A stretch of 64,000 nucleotides of DNA from an uncultured Neomegalonema sp. (lineage in GTDB: Bacteria; Pseudomonadota; Alphaproteobacteria; Rhodobacterales; Rhodobacteraceae), in assembly GCA_937911325.1 (NCBI GenBank), contig CALDSD010000091.1, forward strand, positions 62,001 through 126,000. The letters run 5' to 3'. Under the pieces are notes generated by a model. It saw only the letters and a program-made list of their open reading frames with translations, was not told the origin of the DNA and searched no databases. Each line of letters opens with the position of its first letter. Position 1 is the stretch's first letter. The translations under genes and the position numbers were made by a program. Shown here one piece after another: positions 61,607 to 64,000 of this stretch.

Positions 61607-62769
61607 TGCTTCATCGCGTCCATCAGCTCGCGTCCAACCAGCATGCGGCGGATCTCCGACGTGCCCGCCCCGATCTCCATCAGCTTGGCGTCGCGGAACA
61701 TGCGCGAGACGGCGGTGTCGTTCATGAAGCCGGCGCCGCCCATCGCCTGCACGGCCTGATGGGCCACGACCATCGCCTCTTCAGAGGCGTAGAGCACGCA
61801 GCCGGCGGCGTCCTGCCGCGTGACCTCGCCGCGATCGCAGGCTTTTGCGACCTCATAGACATAGGCCCGAGCCGAGTTCAGCTTCACGTACATGTCGGCG
61901 ATCTTGCCCTGCATCAGCTGGAAATCGCCGATCGGTTTGCCGAACTGCTTGCGTTCGGCCAGGTACGGCATGATCTCGTCGAGGCAGCCGGCCATGATCC
62001 CGCAACCGATGCCTGACAGCACGACGCGCTCATAGTCGAGCCCGCTCATCAGGACCTGGACGCCTTTGCCCTCCTCGCCGAGGACGTTTTCATATGGCAC
62101 CTCGACGTCCTCGAACACGAGCTCCACCGTGTTCGAGCCGCGCATGCCCAGCTTGTCGAAATGGGCGGACTGGCTGAAGCCGGGCATCGACTTCTCGATC
62201 AGGAACGCCGTGATGCCTTTCGACCCGCCGTCGGGGTCAGTTTTGGCGTAGACCACCAGCGTGTTCGCCTCGCCGCCGTTGGTGATCCAGTACTTCGTGC
62301 CGTTCAGCACGTATTTGTCGTTGCGCTTGTCCGCCCGCAGTTTCATGCCGACGACGTCGGACCCGGCTCCGGCCTCCGACATCGCCAGGGCGCCGACTGA
62401 CTTTCCGGAAATCAGATCGGGCAGATACTTCGCCTTTTGTTGGGGGCTTCCGTTCAGGTTGATCTGGTTGACGCAGAGATTGGAATGCGCGCCGTAGGAC
62501 AAGGAGACTGATGCGCTGACGCGCGCGATCTCCTCCACCGCGACGGTATGCGCCAGGTATCCCATCCCGGCGCCGCCATCCTCCTCCGGGATGGTGATGC
62601 CCAGCAGGCCCAGCTCGCCCATCTCTTCCCACAATTCGTGTGGGAAGGCGTTGCCGCGATCCACTTCCGTGGCCAAGGGCTTCACCCGCTCCTGGGCCCA
62701 GCGGTGCACCATGTCGCGCAACGCGCTGACATCCTCGCCGAGGTCGAAATTCATCGAGGCCGTAAACAT
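61603..62769 (-). CDS. liuA: Isovaleryl-CoA dehydrogenase
   Basis: 388 residues from ATG 62769 ([20 protein letters not shown]). The acyl-CoA dehydrogenase signatures [14 protein letters not shown] and [20 protein letters not shown] are clear, and the catalytic-base Glu is in [10 protein letters not shown], the position used by isovaleryl-CoA dehydrogenase. It forms 3-methylcrotonyl-CoA and passes electrons to ETF. The longer frame upstream has no ribosome site. Confidence 0.92.
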   Translation of the reverse strand: MFTASMNFDLGEDVSALRDMVHRWAQERVKPLATEVDRGNAFPHELWEEMGELGLLGITIPEEDGGAGMGYLAHTVAVEEIARVSASVSLSYGAHSNLCVNQINLNGSPQQKAKYLPDLISGKSVGALAMSEAGAGSDVVGMKLRADKRNDKYVLNGTKYWITNGGEANTLVVYAKTDPDGGSKGITAFLIEKSMPGFSQSAHFDKLGMRGSNTVELVFEDVEVPYENVLGEEGKGVQVLMSGLDYERVVLSGIGCGIMAGCLDEIMPYLAERKQFGKPIGDFQLMQGKIADMYVKLNSARAYVYEVAKACDRGEVTRQDAAGCVLYASEEAMVVAHQAVQAMGGAGFMNDTAVSRMFRDAKLMEIGAGTSEIRRMLVGRELMDAMKQ

Positions 62770-62869
62770 GACCCTGCTCCCTAGTGGCGGGCGTCTTTCG
62801 GCCCGCTGTGTTTGTTTCTTTCGACTGTTTAGCGAAACACGCGACGCGCCGCACGGGGTTCTTGCGCGT

Positions 62870-63616
62870 TCACCCCCGCCCGACAAACGGGGCGTTGGTA
62901 GCCATGATCGTCTGAAACAGGACATTGGCGTCGAGGGGCAGTTCCGCCATGCGCAGGATGGCGTCGGCGACATGCCTCAGTTCGAACACGGGCTCGGGCT
63001 TCACCACGCCATCCGCCTGCGGCACGCCGCGTTTCATCACCTGGGTCATATCTGTCTCGACATTGCCGATGTCGATTTGCCCGCAGGCGATCGAGAACGG
63101 ACGGCCGTCGAGCGAGGTCGCCTTGGTCAACCCGGTGATCGCGTGCTTTGAGGCGGTGTAGGGCGCGGAGTGATAGCGCGGCGCGTGGGAGGAGATAGAG
63201 CCGTTGTTGATGATCCGCCCGCCCTGTGGGGTTTGCGTCTTCATCATGCCGAATGCGGCGCTGGCGATCAGAAACGCTCCGTCGAGATTGACCGACATCA
63301 CCTTGCGCCAGTCCTCGAACGGGGTATCGCCGACATCCTGTGGCGGGACATTGAGCCCGGCGTTGTTGAAGACGACGTCGAGCCGGCCGTGCGTCTCTCC
63401 GATCTCTTTGAACAAGGCCTCGACAGCTTGCGGATCGGAAACGTCGCATGCGACGGGCATGGCGTTCGGGCCGATCCGCGCAGCGACGGCTTGCAGCTTT
63501 TCTCGGGACCGGGCGGCCAGCACGACTCGGTGACCGGCCTCTGCAAACCGGCTCGCAACGGCTTCGCCAATTCCCTGGCTTGCGCCGGTCACGAGCGCAA
63601 TGAGCGGTGGGCTCAT
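62870..63616 (-). CDS. SDR-family oxidoreductase
   Basis: 248 residues from ATG 63616 with GAGGAG upstream. The classical short-chain dehydrogenase motifs are present: TGASQGIG (10-17), NNAG near 85, the catalytic Ser in NNGSISSHAP, and YTASK. It is an NAD(P)-dependent alcohol or keto reductase of unknown substrate. It is followed on the same strand by liuA after 100 bases and preceded by a hydroxypyruvate-isomerase-type gene 11 bases away. Confidence 0.86.
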   Translation of the reverse strand: MSPPLIALVTGASQGIGEAVASRFAEAGHRVVLAARSREKLQAVAARIGPNAMPVACDVSDPQAVEALFKEIGETHGRLDVVFNNAGLNVPPQDVGDTPFEDWRKVMSVNLDGAFLIASAAFGMMKTQTPQGGRIINNGSISSHAPRYHSAPYTASKHAITGLTKATSLDGRPFSIACGQIDIGNVETDMTQVMKRGVPQADGVVKPEPVFELRHVADAILRMAELPLDANVLFQTIMATNAPFVGRG

Positions 63617-63627
63617 CTGGTGTCTCC

Positions 63628-64000
63628 TCAAGTCTTGTAGGGCGCGAACCAGCCAAGCCCGTCCTGGGTGCGGCCGGTTGGGCGATATTCGCATCCGACC
63701 CAGCCGCTGTAACCGACCCGGTCGAGCGTCGCCATAAGATGCGTGAAATCCGTCTCACCTTCGTCTGGCTCCCGGCGGTTGGGAACGCTCGCCACCTGCA
63801 CATGTCCCAGGATCGGCGCCAGAAGTTCGATACGGCGGGTCAGGTCGCCCTCCATGATCTGGCAATGATAGAGGTCCAGCTGCAGCTGGAGGTTGGGCGC
63901 CCCGACTTCTGCGATCACCGCCTTGGCGTCGTCGCTGCGATTGAGGTGATAGCCGGGAATGTCGCGGTGGTTGATCGGCTCGATGACGAACAGCTGCTCT
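63628..64000 (-). CDS. Hydroxypyruvate isomerase family (TIM barrel), partial
   Basis: The 3' part of a sugar-isomerase-like gene whose start lies beyond position 64000. Visible residues include LFVIEPINHRDIPGYHLN at the window edge, LDLYHCQIMEGDL and the ending GCEYRPTGRTQDGLGWF. EPIN and YHCQIMEGD match the Hyi/OtnI family metal and substrate positions. It precedes the SDR gene by 11 bases and probably forms an operon with it. Confidence 0.82.
   Translation of the reverse strand, partial: EQLFVIEPINHRDIPGYHLNRSDDAKAVIAEVGAPNLQLQLDLYHCQIMEGDLTRRIELLAPILGHVQVASVPNRREPDEGETDFTHLMATLDRVGYSGWVGCEYRPTGRTQDGLGWFAPYKT

Noticed and set aside
1-64000. tRNA, rRNA, CRISPR arrays, insertion sequences, prophage genes.
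   Set aside because: No cloverleaf-like gene, regularly spaced repeats, transposase, integrase or phage structural gene was recognised on either strand.

Overview
The window is GC-rich, densely coded bacterial DNA. Several features point to an alphaproteobacterium: an RHH_4-type ribbon-helix-helix protein, a urtABCDE urea transporter with a long UrtB, a zur-znuCBA cluster with a TTATAA-centred operator, a DUF1028 catabolic cluster and GTG/TTG starts with overlapping stop/start junctions. No rRNA, tRNA, transposase, integrase or CRISPR array was seen. It looks like chromosomal, metabolically versatile accessory DNA. Genus is not assigned.

Layout. 0-7 kb (+): a catabolic operon with a non-pyrrolysine MttB-family methyltransferase, an NQO-type flavoprotein, a DAO-family oxidase, an OYE/TMADH-type flavoenzyme and an MmgE/PrpD protein, probably acting on a methylated amine or betaine. 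7.4-10.3 kb: folE2, a DUF606 transporter, a 52-aa ORF and an RHH protein. 10.4-13.3 kb (+): a VOC protein, a muconolactone-isomerase-like protein and a two-subunit GMC dehydrogenase exported by Tat, closed by a strong terminator. 14-20 kb (-): urtABCDE. 20.4-25.5 kb: an RND efflux pair facing a TetR regulator across a double palindromic operator. 25.5-28.7 kb: a LysR regulator facing two secreted proteins.

28.9-38.7 kb (-): the most interesting block, a zinc-starvation locus. A Zur box precedes zur, a previously unmarked 44-aa membrane microprotein, znuC, znuB, znuA (with a large inserted domain), a COG0523 GTPase, a DUF1826 protein and a class III alcohol dehydrogenase. That dehydrogenase keeps its catalytic zinc ligands but has lost two of four structural-zinc cysteines. 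After a hairpin gap come a second His-rich COG0523 GTPase, an iron-type alcohol dehydrogenase and an NTF2-like protein resembling iota-carbonic anhydrase. Read together, the block looks like zinc uptake, zinc allocation and replacement of zinc enzymes by zinc-sparing versions. This reading is inference from motifs and gene order.

38.8-43.2 kb (+): a flavin monooxygenase, RidA, a PhyH dioxygenase, a Rieske oxygenase interrupted by an in-frame TAG at its active site, and DUF1028. 43.3-51.7 kb (-): a type I secretion module (ABC exporter with a long C-terminal tail, HlyD adaptor, LuxR-type regulator with a degenerate receiver) with two acidic orphan proteins that look like its cargo. The intervening DNA is AT-rich and holds a perfect CRP-type palindrome. 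52-58 kb (-): tamB and tamA. 58-64 kb (-): leucine/isovalerate genes liuD, liuB, liuA, an SDR and the 3' part of a hydroxypyruvate-isomerase-family gene running off the window.
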